A stretch of 64,000 nt of DNA from Photobacterium kagoshimensis (GTDB lineage Bacteria; Pseudomonadota; Gammaproteobacteria; Enterobacterales; Vibrionaceae). Numbering within the stretch: position 1 is the stretch's first letter; every line of letters begins with the position of its first letter. Location of the stretch: the NCBI RefSeq assembly GCF_050337045.1, contig NZ_JAKJSO010000017.1:95904-159903 (forward strand), given 5' to 3'. The translations under genes were made by a program, and so were the position numbers. Shown here piece after piece: positions 51,201-58,850 of this stretch. The notes beneath the pieces are model-generated. The model had not been told where the DNA came from. It was given only the letters and a program-made list of their open reading frames with translations, and did no database searches.

Positions 51201-51686
51201 TTAGTCTGCCCAGATGGCCAAACCATTGCGGTCTACGTCACTCAGCAAGGTGTGTAATGCTGTGTGATCGGGTAGTACCAAATCAGGGGCTATTTCAGCT
51301 AGTGGATAAAGCACGAATTCACGCACTTTCATTCCATAGTGTGGAACGGTTAATCGTTCACAGTGATGGATAAGATCACCGTACAAGATGATGTCGAGGT
51401 CCAAGGTTCTGGGTCCCCAACGTTCTTCTTTGCGCACACGGCCATGCTCTAGCTCGATGGCTTGGGTGCGATCGAGTAGTGCTAATGGTGATAAAGTGGT
51501 ATCGACAGCAACAACCGCATTGATGTAATCAGGCTGGTTCTGTGGCCCCATCGGGGTGCTGCTGTATAGCGATGAAGCGGCAACAACCTGAATGTCAGGT
51601 TGTTGCTTTAAGATTTCAATCGCACTTTTTGCTTGGGCAACAGGCTCACTGAGGTTGCTGCCGATCGCAATGTAAGCTCGAATCAT
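51201..51686 (-). CDS. folK: 6-hydroxymethyl-dihydropterin pyrophosphokinase FolK
   Basis: FolK transfers pyrophosphate from ATP to 6-hydroxymethyl-7,8-dihydropterin in folate synthesis. The 161-residue protein has the N-terminal AYIAIGSNL, the catalytic GPQNQPDYINAVV and RWGPRTLDLDIILYGD motifs, all diagnostic. The start overlaps the pcnB stop by four bases (ATGA), as in E. coli, so the two are translationally coupled. Confidence 0.97.
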   Translation of the reverse strand: MIRAYIAIGSNLSEPVAQAKSAIEILKQQPDIQVVAASSLYSSTPMGPQNQPDYINAVVAVDTTLSPLALLDRTQAIELEHGRVRKEERWGPRTLDLDIILYGDLIHHCERLTVPHYGMKVREFVLYPLAEIAPDLVLPDHTALHTLLSDVDRNGLAIWAD

Positions 51687-53113
51687 GATGATTTAGCTTG
51701 TGGTTTACGACGACGCTGCTGTGGTTTACGGCGGCGTGGACGGCGGCTACCGCTACCATCGTTAATTTGCTGCACCATCTTATTACGGTTGGTGTTGTCA
51801 GCGTGTTGGAAATCATTCCACCACTGTGCCAATTCACGTACGTCATCGCCTTCAAAGTTGCTACGCATTTCAAGGAAATCGTAAGCCGCACGGAATTTTG
51901 GATGTTCCATGGCTTTAAAGGCACGTTTGCCCGTACGACGGGTAAAGCGCAGTTGTTGCTGCCAAATATCACGCACTGTCGTTGTGTGACGACGTGGAAT
52001 CGCAATGGTTTTTACTTGCTCATCCAAGATGTCGTTTGCCGCTACCATGAAGGCATCGTAATACGATAGGCCACTGGTAATGGCAATCTCTTCTGCGCGT
52101 GTTGTCATTGGATACCACAGCATAGCCGCATACATAAAGGCTGGGTTAACACGCATATCTTTCGCGATACGCTTGTCGGTAGCCTTTAAAATGAATGCAA
52201 TCATTTTCTCTGTGTCGCTGCTCTTATCTTCGGTGAAATGCTCACTCTGGATAGGGAACAGCTGCTGGAATAGATTGTATTCACGCAGTATTTCGTAAGT
52301 GGCGTAACCTTGGCCTGATTGCAGTAGCTTTAAGCTCTCTTCAAACAGGCGTGCCGCAGGAATATCACGTAATAATGTCGACAGCTCTTTAATGGGTGCT
52401 GCTGTACGCTCTTCAATGGTCATATCCAGTTTCGCGGCGAAGCGTGCTGCACGTAGCATACGTACAGGATCTTCACGGTAGCGTGTTTCTGGGTCGCCAA
52501 TTAAGCGGATAATACGGTCTTCAAGATCTTGTACACCATTGGTGTAATCACTGATCGAGTAATCATCAATGTTGTAGTAAAGCGCGTTGACCGTGAAATC
52601 ACGGCGCTCGGCATCTTCATCAATTGAACCGTACACATTATCGCGCAGTAACATCCCTTCCTGATTTTGTGCAGAAACGGGTTGTTGCTTTTTATTGCCT
52701 GTTTGTGGGGCGGGTTTTGCATCTGAGTGGTGACCACGGAAAGTCGCCACTTCGATAACATCACGACCAAATAAAATATGCGCCAAGCGGAAACGGCGGC
52801 CAATTAGGCGGCAGTTACGGAACAGATGCTTGATCTCTTCCGGGGTCGCGTTGGTCGCGATATCGAAATCTTTGGGTTGCTTGCCAAGTAGAATATCACG
52901 TACACCACCGCCAACAAGATAAGCGTCAAAGCCTGCCTTATTTAAGCGATAAAGTACTTTCAGCGCATTTTCGCTGATGTCTCGACGTGAAATGCCGTGC
53001 TCTTGGCGTGGAATAATTTGCAAGGTTAGGTCCTCGGTAGTGCGAGTACTGTTCTCAATATTCAATACCTTACGGCAAAAGCTGGCGACTCGATTAAAGA
53101 TAATACACCCCAT
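51683..53113 (-). CDS. pcnB: Poly(A) polymerase I PcnB
   Basis: PcnB adds poly(A) tails to RNA 3' ends and so marks them for decay; it also affects plasmid copy number through antisense RNAs. The frame has 476 codons from an ATG at 53113. It contains the nucleotidyltransferase motif GGGVRDILLGKQ with catalytic DFDIAT, RRDFTVNALYYN, and a very basic C-terminal tail (RRPRRRKPQQRRRKP). Family similarity starts at FNRVASFCRKVL, directly after two Ile codons (ATT 53104, ATC 53101) preceded by GGGGTG; the E. coli gene uses an AUU start at this place. The true start may therefore be non-AUG. Confidence 0.93.
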   Translation of the reverse strand: MGCIIFNRVASFCRKVLNIENSTRTTEDLTLQIIPRQEHGISRRDISENALKVLYRLNKAGFDAYLVGGGVRDILLGKQPKDFDIATNATPEEIKHLFRNCRLIGRRFRLAHILFGRDVIEVATFRGHHSDAKPAPQTGNKKQQPVSAQNQEGMLLRDNVYGSIDEDAERRDFTVNALYYNIDDYSISDYTNGVQDLEDRIIRLIGDPETRYREDPVRMLRAARFAAKLDMTIEERTAAPIKELSTLLRDIPAARLFEESLKLLQSGQGYATYEILREYNLFQQLFPIQSEHFTEDKSSDTEKMIAFILKATDKRIAKDMRVNPAFMYAAMLWYPMTTRAEEIAITSGLSYYDAFMVAANDILDEQVKTIAIPRRHTTTVRDIWQQQLRFTRRTGKRAFKAMEHPKFRAAYDFLEMRSNFEGDDVRELAQWWNDFQHADNTNRNKMVQQINDGSGSRRPRRRKPQQRRRKPQAKSS

Positions 53114-53153
53114 TTTCGTGCATCGGATTCAACAAACAGCCGCATATCATATA

Positions 53154-54056
53154 TCACAGCTCATCATTTTTGAATGCTAGAGTGATAGCGGTCGATTTTG
53201 GCAACCTATTATGTTGCCAGTTCTGGACACCCCATTGGAGAATTTCAGCTAAGCTCGCTTGGCTGAGTTCGGCTGGTGGCGTCATGGCTAAAAACCGCAT
53301 CGCAGCCAATAACGTTGGCGTGGGCTGTTGTTTATCAATGGCGGGCGCATGATTTTGTTTCGACAGCTTGTTGCCATTCTCGGTGACGGCCAGTGGTAAG
53401 TGTAAGTAGCGCACTTCTGGCTGATTCAATTGACGGTATAAGCCGATTTGGCGGCCAGTCGGTTCAATTAAATCGGCACCGCGAACAATTTCGGTGACAC
53501 CTTGCTCAATATCATCAAGTACCACGGCGAGATTATAAGCAAATAGCCCATCGCGACGGTGGATAATGAAATCTTCTTGCGCCAGCGACAGTGGGATCTC
53601 GATACGGCCATGTAATAAATCATCAAATTCGGTAATGGGCTGATCGACTTTTAAGCGGACAGCGCACCCTTGGGCTGATAATTGTAAATCGCGGCAGGTG
53701 CCGGGGTAAAAACCACCCGCGGCCTTGATTTGCTTGCGCGTACATTGGCAGTAATAAGCGTGTTGTTCGCTTAACCACTGATCTATCTGGGCTTGATAAG
53801 CATCATGGCGCTTGCTTTGATACATAATGCCGCCGTCCCAGTGTAAGCCGTAAGCTTCTAAGGTTCGGAGAATATCATCAGCAGCACCGGGCATTTCACG
53901 TGGTGGATCAAGATCCTCCATGCGTACTAACCATTTTCCTTGCTGAGATTTTGCTTGTAAATAGCTACCAAGGGCAGCGACGAGCGAGCCAAAATGCAAA
54001 GGTCCGGATGGAGAGGGCGCAAAGCGTCCTACATAGCCTTGTGTTGTACTTATCAT
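53154..54056 (-). CDS. gluQ: Glutamyl-queuosine tRNA(Asp) synthetase GluQ
   Basis: GluQ is a truncated glutamyl-tRNA synthetase that attaches glutamate to queuosine in tRNA(Asp). The 300-residue protein has the HIGH-type stretch APSPSGPLHFGSLVAAL, zinc-type Cys residues (YYCQCTRKQI and GTCRDL), and the KMSKS-equivalent NGNKLSKQNHA, but no anticodon-binding domain, as expected. It lies downstream of dksA by 210 bases, the conserved order, and 40 bases before the pcnB frame. Confidence 0.95.
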   Translation of the reverse strand: MISTTQGYVGRFAPSPSGPLHFGSLVAALGSYLQAKSQQGKWLVRMEDLDPPREMPGAADDILRTLEAYGLHWDGGIMYQSKRHDAYQAQIDQWLSEQHAYYCQCTRKQIKAAGGFYPGTCRDLQLSAQGCAVRLKVDQPITEFDDLLHGRIEIPLSLAQEDFIIHRRDGLFAYNLAVVLDDIEQGVTEIVRGADLIEPTGRQIGLYRQLNQPEVRYLHLPLAVTENGNKLSKQNHAPAIDKQQPTPTLLAAMRFLAMTPPAELSQASLAEILQWGVQNWQHNRLPKSTAITLAFKNDEL

Positions 54057-54216
54057 GCGTTGCTTGGTATTACCAAAGTAGTTATACCTAAATGAACAAC
54101 TATCTGATCATTTTCCCTGCAGCTTTGTACGGATTGTAATAAGAAGCAAAGAAAATCAATCACATACTTATTCAGATTGGTATAAACGGTATTGAATGTT
54201 CGAATGGTTATAAATG

Positions 54217-54241
54217 AAAGAGGGAGCTAATGCTCCCTCTT
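54217..54241 (-). terminator. Terminator after dksA
   Basis: AAAGAGGGAGC (54217-54227) pairs with GCTCCCTCTT (54232-54241) around a 4-base loop. The T tract on the minus strand is short, so some read-through into gluQ is likely. Confidence 0.75.
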
Positions 54242-54266
54242 CACAGTGGTTGAAATACGTTACGTA

Positions 54267-54716
54267 TTAGCCAGCCATCTGTTTTTCTTTGATCTCTGCC
54301 AGTGTCTTACAGTCGATACAAAGATCGGCTGTTGGGCGAGCTTCAAGACGACGGATGCCGATCTCGATGCCGCAAGAATCACAGAAACCAAAATCATCAT
54401 CTTCGATGCGTTGAAGCGTTTTCTCGATCTTTTTGATCAGTTTACGTTCGCGGTCACGGTTACGAAGCTCAAGACTGAACTCTTCTTCTTGAGCTGCGCG
54501 GTCAACAGGATCCGGGAAGTTTGCTGCTTCATCCTGCATGTGGTTCACAGTACGATCAACTTCTTCACGAAGCTGGTTACGCCACGACTCAAGAATGACT
54601 GTGAAGTGCTTTAGTTGCGCTTCACCCATGTATTCTTCACCAGCTTTTTCCTGGTATGGCTCAACCCCAGCAATAGCCAGGATGCCTAGCGATTTTTTAA
54701 CGTTGCTCTCTGGCAT
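54267..54716 (-). CDS. dksA: RNA polymerase-binding stringent response factor DksA
   Basis: DksA binds the secondary channel of RNA polymerase and, with ppGpp, redirects transcription in the stringent response. The 149-residue protein shows the coiled-coil with the acidic tip FPDPVDRAAQEEE, and the four-cysteine zinc finger CDSCGIEIGIRRLEARPTAD and LCIDC near the C-terminus. The ATG at 54716 has AGGAG at 9 bases. It is almost identical to E. coli DksA in the middle and C-terminal parts; only the first 20 residues vary. Confidence 0.98.
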   Translation of the reverse strand: MPESNVKKSLGILAIAGVEPYQEKAGEEYMGEAQLKHFTVILESWRNQLREEVDRTVNHMQDEAANFPDPVDRAAQEEEFSLELRNRDRERKLIKKIEKTLQRIEDDDFGFCDSCGIEIGIRRLEARPTADLCIDCKTLAEIKEKQMAG

Positions 54717-54845
54717 ATAGCGTCTCCTAATATACCTAATAACCGTCACTGGTTAATTTTGGGCGGTATCTATAGCAGAAAGGGGTATTGGTGGCAATTG
54801 CTGCATATATTCAATTTTATACCATTGTGAAGAAAGCATCATTTT

Positions 54846-55556
54846 TCACGACGGATGACTAAATTCTATACAAGTATGCAATTCGATATCATGCTGGCTT
54901 AAATGAGCTTTATAGCTGATGATTTCGACGCCTGCCTTTTCTGCTTCTTTTATCAATTGATGATAGTTCGGGTCTATATGGTGTGCTGCTGCCACATTTT
55001 CAATCCCTGAGTGCAAAATAGCGAAAAAAAGTACGGCACGTTGCCCGTTCTGCGCGACTTCCATCAATTCTCTTAGGTGTTTCTGGCCACGCGTGGTGAC
55101 AGCATCAGGGAAATAACCTTGGCCATTTTCCAGTAGCGTCACGCTCTTTACTTCAATATAGCAGGCTGGTTTAGAATCATCCTCTAACAGAATATCTATC
55201 CTGCTGTTTTCACTACCATACTTAACTTCAGTTTTAAGTGATGAATAACCGCGTAATTCTGTGATAGTGCCCTTGTTTATAGCTTCGGTGACTAACTTAT
55301 TGGCTTGCGCGGTATTCACGCATATCCAGTCGCCCGCCAGTGTGTGGGTCAGTTCCCAGCTATTGGGGTATTTCCGCTTAGGGTTATCCGAGGTCGAAAA
55401 CCATACGGTACTGCCCGGTTCGGCACAGCCTGTCATTGCACCTGTGTTGGCACAATGGATAGTACGGATTTCACCATCAGGCAACTTTATATCGGCTAAA
55501 AAACGTTTATAGCGCTTGATGAGTTGTGCTGATTGCAGTGGTTGAGCAAATTTCAT
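54846..55556 (-). CDS. sfsA: Sugar fermentation stimulation protein SfsA
   Basis: SfsA was found in E. coli as a stimulator of maltose metabolism and is a nuclease-fold protein whose true role is unclear. The 236-residue product has the family motifs KRYKRFLADI, NTGAMTGCAEPG and SRIDILLE near residue 130. The ATG at 55556 has AGGA upstream and shares its first base with the last base of the thpR stop (TAATG), so the two are coupled. It precedes dksA with 129 bases between. Confidence 0.93.
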   Translation of the reverse strand: MKFAQPLQSAQLIKRYKRFLADIKLPDGEIRTIHCANTGAMTGCAEPGSTVWFSTSDNPKRKYPNSWELTHTLAGDWICVNTAQANKLVTEAINKGTITELRGYSSLKTEVKYGSENSRIDILLEDDSKPACYIEVKSVTLLENGQGYFPDAVTTRGQKHLRELMEVAQNGQRAVLFFAILHSGIENVAAAHHIDPNYHQLIKEAEKAGVEIISYKAHLSQHDIELHTCIEFSHPS

Positions 55557-56242
55557 TAGGCGTCCTGCTTTGTCTTTTTTATTTGTAATGGCCATTGATG
55601 TAAGCAGCGGTATTGCACCTGAGGTGGATGGTTTGATCCTTGCTGATCAGGTCGAGGCTGCTTAGCTTGAAGCTGCTCTGAAATATACAGACCGAAGTGT
55701 TGAAAGTGAAAGGAGAATCCACGTTGATCTAATGGACGAGCCTGTGTGACGGTTGATGACGGTGGCACTTGCTTGCGTAAGGTTATGTGAGGAATATAAG
55801 TTCGCTCAAGCTGATAAACGCCTACGGATTTCGCCATTTGTTGTAGTTGCTGCGCTAACGTCAGCAATTGTTGTGGCGGTTGGTGAGTACCTAGCCACAA
55901 CACACGGCTCGATGGCCAGTAGCCGAGATGATCAAAATTAAGCGAAAACGCTGGCATGGTGATGCGACTTGCTTGCGCGATCAAAACGGTTTTTTGTTGT
56001 GGTGTGATAGCGCCTAAAAAGGCCAGGGTGACATGGAGGTTAGCCTCGGGGACACAGTGGCCTAACTCTAGCGTCAAGCCGTTGCTACTTTCCGTGGAGG
56101 GATATTGTTGGTTGAGTGTCTGATTGAAGTGACAGAGTCGATGAAAAGGCGTTTGCTTATCGCTGTCTTGCGCGCAGGTAGGATCGGCGAGAGCATGATC
56201 AATACCAAGTGCAAAAAAGAGCCGTTCTGTTGGTTTGTGCAT
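55556..56242 (-). CDS. thpR: RNA 2',3'-cyclic phosphodiesterase ThpR (LigT family)
   Basis: ThpR belongs to the 2H phosphoesterase family (LigT) and opens 2',3'-cyclic phosphates; E. coli ThpR also joins 2'-5' RNA ends. The 228-residue protein has the two HXTX motifs, HVTLAFLG near residue 69 and HITLRKQ near 150. The chosen ATG at 56242 is preceded by GAGG. A Gln/Pro-rich stretch before the C-terminus (SEQLQAKQPRPDQQ) is unusual in length. Divergent from hrpB. Confidence 0.9.
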   Translation of the reverse strand: MHKPTERLFFALGIDHALADPTCAQDSDKQTPFHRLCHFNQTLNQQYPSTESSNGLTLELGHCVPEANLHVTLAFLGAITPQQKTVLIAQASRITMPAFSLNFDHLGYWPSSRVLWLGTHQPPQQLLTLAQQLQQMAKSVGVYQLERTYIPHITLRKQVPPSSTVTQARPLDQRGFSFHFQHFGLYISEQLQAKQPRPDQQGSNHPPQVQYRCLHQWPLQIKKTKQDA

Positions 56243-56315
56243 TTGACCTCTGTAGTCGGTGCCATACAATGATGGTTCATGCCCCGTAATTCAATCATGA
56301 CACAAGGTTTTTACA

Positions 56316-58784
56316 TTGTCACAGCTGCCTATCGACGCCGTTATTCCCGATCTTCTTCGTCAGTTGACCACGCATTCACAATTGATCTTAAAAGCGCCAC
56401 CAGGGGCCGGTAAATCAACCCGCTTGCCATTGATGCTGCTTAAAGAAGCCGCTGTTGATGGCAAAATTGTGATGTTAGAACCACGTCGATTAGCAGCACG
56501 TAATATTGCGAGTTTTTTAGCTGGACAGCTCGGCGAAAAAGTGGGGCAAACCATCGGCTTACGGGTGCGTGGTGAAACCAATGTCAGTGCAGCAACACGG
56601 TTAGAAATCGTGACCGAAGGGGTCATGACGCGCATGTTGCAGCACGATCCTGAGCTGAATGGCATCAGCTTACTGATTTTTGATGAATTCCATGAGCGCA
56701 GCATTCATGCAGATACCGCGTTGGCGTTAGCGCTTGAAGTTCAAGAAGCTTTGCGTGATGACTTACAGCTATTGGTGATGTCGGCCACGCTTGATGAGCA
56801 GGCGCTGACTACATTATTGCCGCAAGCGAGCTACACCGAATCGTTGGGTCGCTGCTTTCCTGTGGAATACCGTTATCAGGCCATTGCCGATGATCGAGAT
56901 TGGTTGGGGGGAGTCGAGCGAGAGGTCTCCCGCTTATTACAGCAGGAAACGGGCTCGATGTTGGTCTTTTTGCCTGGTGCGGGTGAAATTAAACGCTTAG
57001 CAGAGCGACTCACAAGCTCTGTGACGGCAGATACTATTATTTGCCCACTCTTCGGTCAACTCAATCCGAAACAGCAGCAGCAAGCCATTCAGCCAGCCTT
57101 AAAAGGCCAACGTAAAGTTGTGCTTGCGACCAATATCGCTGAAACCAGTTTAACCATCGAAGGTGTTCGCTTGGTCGTGGATGCTGGTTTAGAGCGCATT
57201 GCCCATTGGGATCCCAAAACAGGCATCAGCCGCTTAGAAAAGGTCAGGATCGCGCAGTCGTCTGCTGAACAACGCGCGGGGCGGGCGGGGCGCTTGGAGC
57301 CTGGGGTCTGTTTACGCTTGTACAGTGAAGAAGCACTCTATCGTCAACCTGCCACGCCTCAGCCTGAGATCTTACGGGCAGACTTAACCGCATTAGCGAT
57401 GGAACTCGCTCAATGGGGTTGCCAAGATGCCACGGATCTTCATTGGCTTGATATTCCGCCGGCGATTAATTTGCGTCAATCGCAGCTTTTATTACAACAA
57501 CTGGGGGCGTTTGATGAGCGGCTGCAACTTACCGAACGTGGTATACAGATCCAGCAACTCGGGGCTGACCCTCGCCATGCTGCAATATTAGCGTTTGCCA
57601 AACAGCATGATCACGCAGCGATGATCACCGCCGCCATGCTGGTCGCGTTATTGGAAGAGCCACCGCGTGGCAATCAAAACCCCGATCTGCATTTCCAATT
57701 AAGCTTGCTAGAAAGTGGCAAGTTGGCGCGTTCCTCACAATATATACAACGCGCTCAGCAACATTACGCCAAGCTCGATAACAAAAAAGTGGCCCGTTGG
57801 CAGCTGAGCCGTGATTGGCTTGCGCCCTTGTTAGCGGCGGGTTTTCCGGACCGTATTGCTTTATCACGCAGCGGAGATGGTCGCTATCAATTATCGAATG
57901 GACAAGGTGCGATGCTATCGCCGGATGAACCACTGGCCGATAGCGATTTGCTGGTGGTGGTTGATGTCGTGAAAACCCGTCAGGGGGATAGCCGTATATT
58001 TTCTGCTGTGTCTGCTGACAGTGATCACTTACATTCGTTATTGCCTCATTTATTCTGTGAGCGTGAATGGCTAGATTGGGATGATAAGAAAGGGCGTTTA
58101 ACCGCAGAAACCCATTGGTGTTGTGGGAAGTTGATATTGAAACGCCAATCCCAAGGTGAACCTGATGCCGCCAAAGCCAGTGAGGCGCTATTGAATGCCG
58201 TCATGCGCAAAGGGCTGAGTGTTTTACATTGGAGCGATAAAGCTGAGAGTGTGTTAGTACGTGCTCGCTGTGCAGCACTATGGCTACCTGAACTCGATCT
58301 GCCTACGATGGATGAGCAAAGTTTGTTAGCAGATGCGCAATCTTGGCTTTTACCTTATATGAATGGCATGAAAACACTGAAAGCCTTGGCAAAGTTAGAT
58401 GTCGCTCAGGCCTTAGTTGCACGATTAGGCTGGGATAAAGCCCAAGCGCTTGATACTGCTTTACCCACCCATTACCAAGTACCAACGGGATCGCGTTACC
58501 CTATTCGCTATCAGCTCGGCCAGCAGCCTGTCTTAGCGGTTAAGTTGCAAGAGATGTTTGGTGAAAAATGCTCACCACAAATAGCCAATGGCAAAGTGTC
58601 TGTGGTGTTAGAGCTGTTATCGCCTGCGCAACGACCATTACAAATTACTCAAGACTTAGCCGCTTTTTGGCAAGGCTCATACAGCGAGGTGAAAAAAGAA
58701 ATGAGGGGGCGATACCCTAAGCACCCTTGGCCGGATGATCCTGCAAACCATGAGCCGACCAAAAAAACGAAACGACACTTGTGA
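56316..58784 (+). CDS. hrpB: ATP-dependent helicase HrpB
   Basis: HrpB is a DEAH/DECH-type RNA helicase of unclear physiological role. The 822-residue protein has motif I APPGAGKSTRLPL near residue 27, motif II FDEFHERS near 123, motif III SATLD and motif VI QRAGRAGRLEPGVCLRLY, followed by HA2 and the HrpB-specific C-terminal domain. It starts at a TTG (MSQLPIDAVIPDLL matches the E. coli N-terminus), with AAGG 8 bases upstream; no in-frame ATG lies upstream. Length fits E. coli HrpB (about 809-824). Confidence 0.95.
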   Translation: MSQLPIDAVIPDLLRQLTTHSQLILKAPPGAGKSTRLPLMLLKEAAVDGKIVMLEPRRLAARNIASFLAGQLGEKVGQTIGLRVRGETNVSAATRLEIVTEGVMTRMLQHDPELNGISLLIFDEFHERSIHADTALALALEVQEALRDDLQLLVMSATLDEQALTTLLPQASYTESLGRCFPVEYRYQAIADDRDWLGGVEREVSRLLQQETGSMLVFLPGAGEIKRLAERLTSSVTADTIICPLFGQLNPKQQQQAIQPALKGQRKVVLATNIAETSLTIEGVRLVVDAGLERIAHWDPKTGISRLEKVRIAQSSAEQRAGRAGRLEPGVCLRLYSEEALYRQPATPQPEILRADLTALAMELAQWGCQDATDLHWLDIPPAINLRQSQLLLQQLGAFDERLQLTERGIQIQQLGADPRHAAILAFAKQHDHAAMITAAMLVALLEEPPRGNQNPDLHFQLSLLESGKLARSSQYIQRAQQHYAKLDNKKVARWQLSRDWLAPLLAAGFPDRIALSRSGDGRYQLSNGQGAMLSPDEPLADSDLLVVVDVVKTRQGDSRIFSAVSADSDHLHSLLPHLFCEREWLDWDDKKGRLTAETHWCCGKLILKRQSQGEPDAAKASEALLNAVMRKGLSVLHWSDKAESVLVRARCAALWLPELDLPTMDEQSLLADAQSWLLPYMNGMKTLKALAKLDVAQALVARLGWDKAQALDTALPTHYQVPTGSRYPIRYQLGQQPVLAVKLQEMFGEKCSPQIANGKVSVVLELLSPAQRPLQITQDLAAFWQGSYSEVKKEMRGRYPKHPWPDDPANHEPTKKTKRHL

Positions 58785-58850
58785 AGTAACGGTAAGGATT
58801 AGGCTAAGATGCCTACCGAGTTGTAATGCACCAACCAAAGTTGAAATAAC

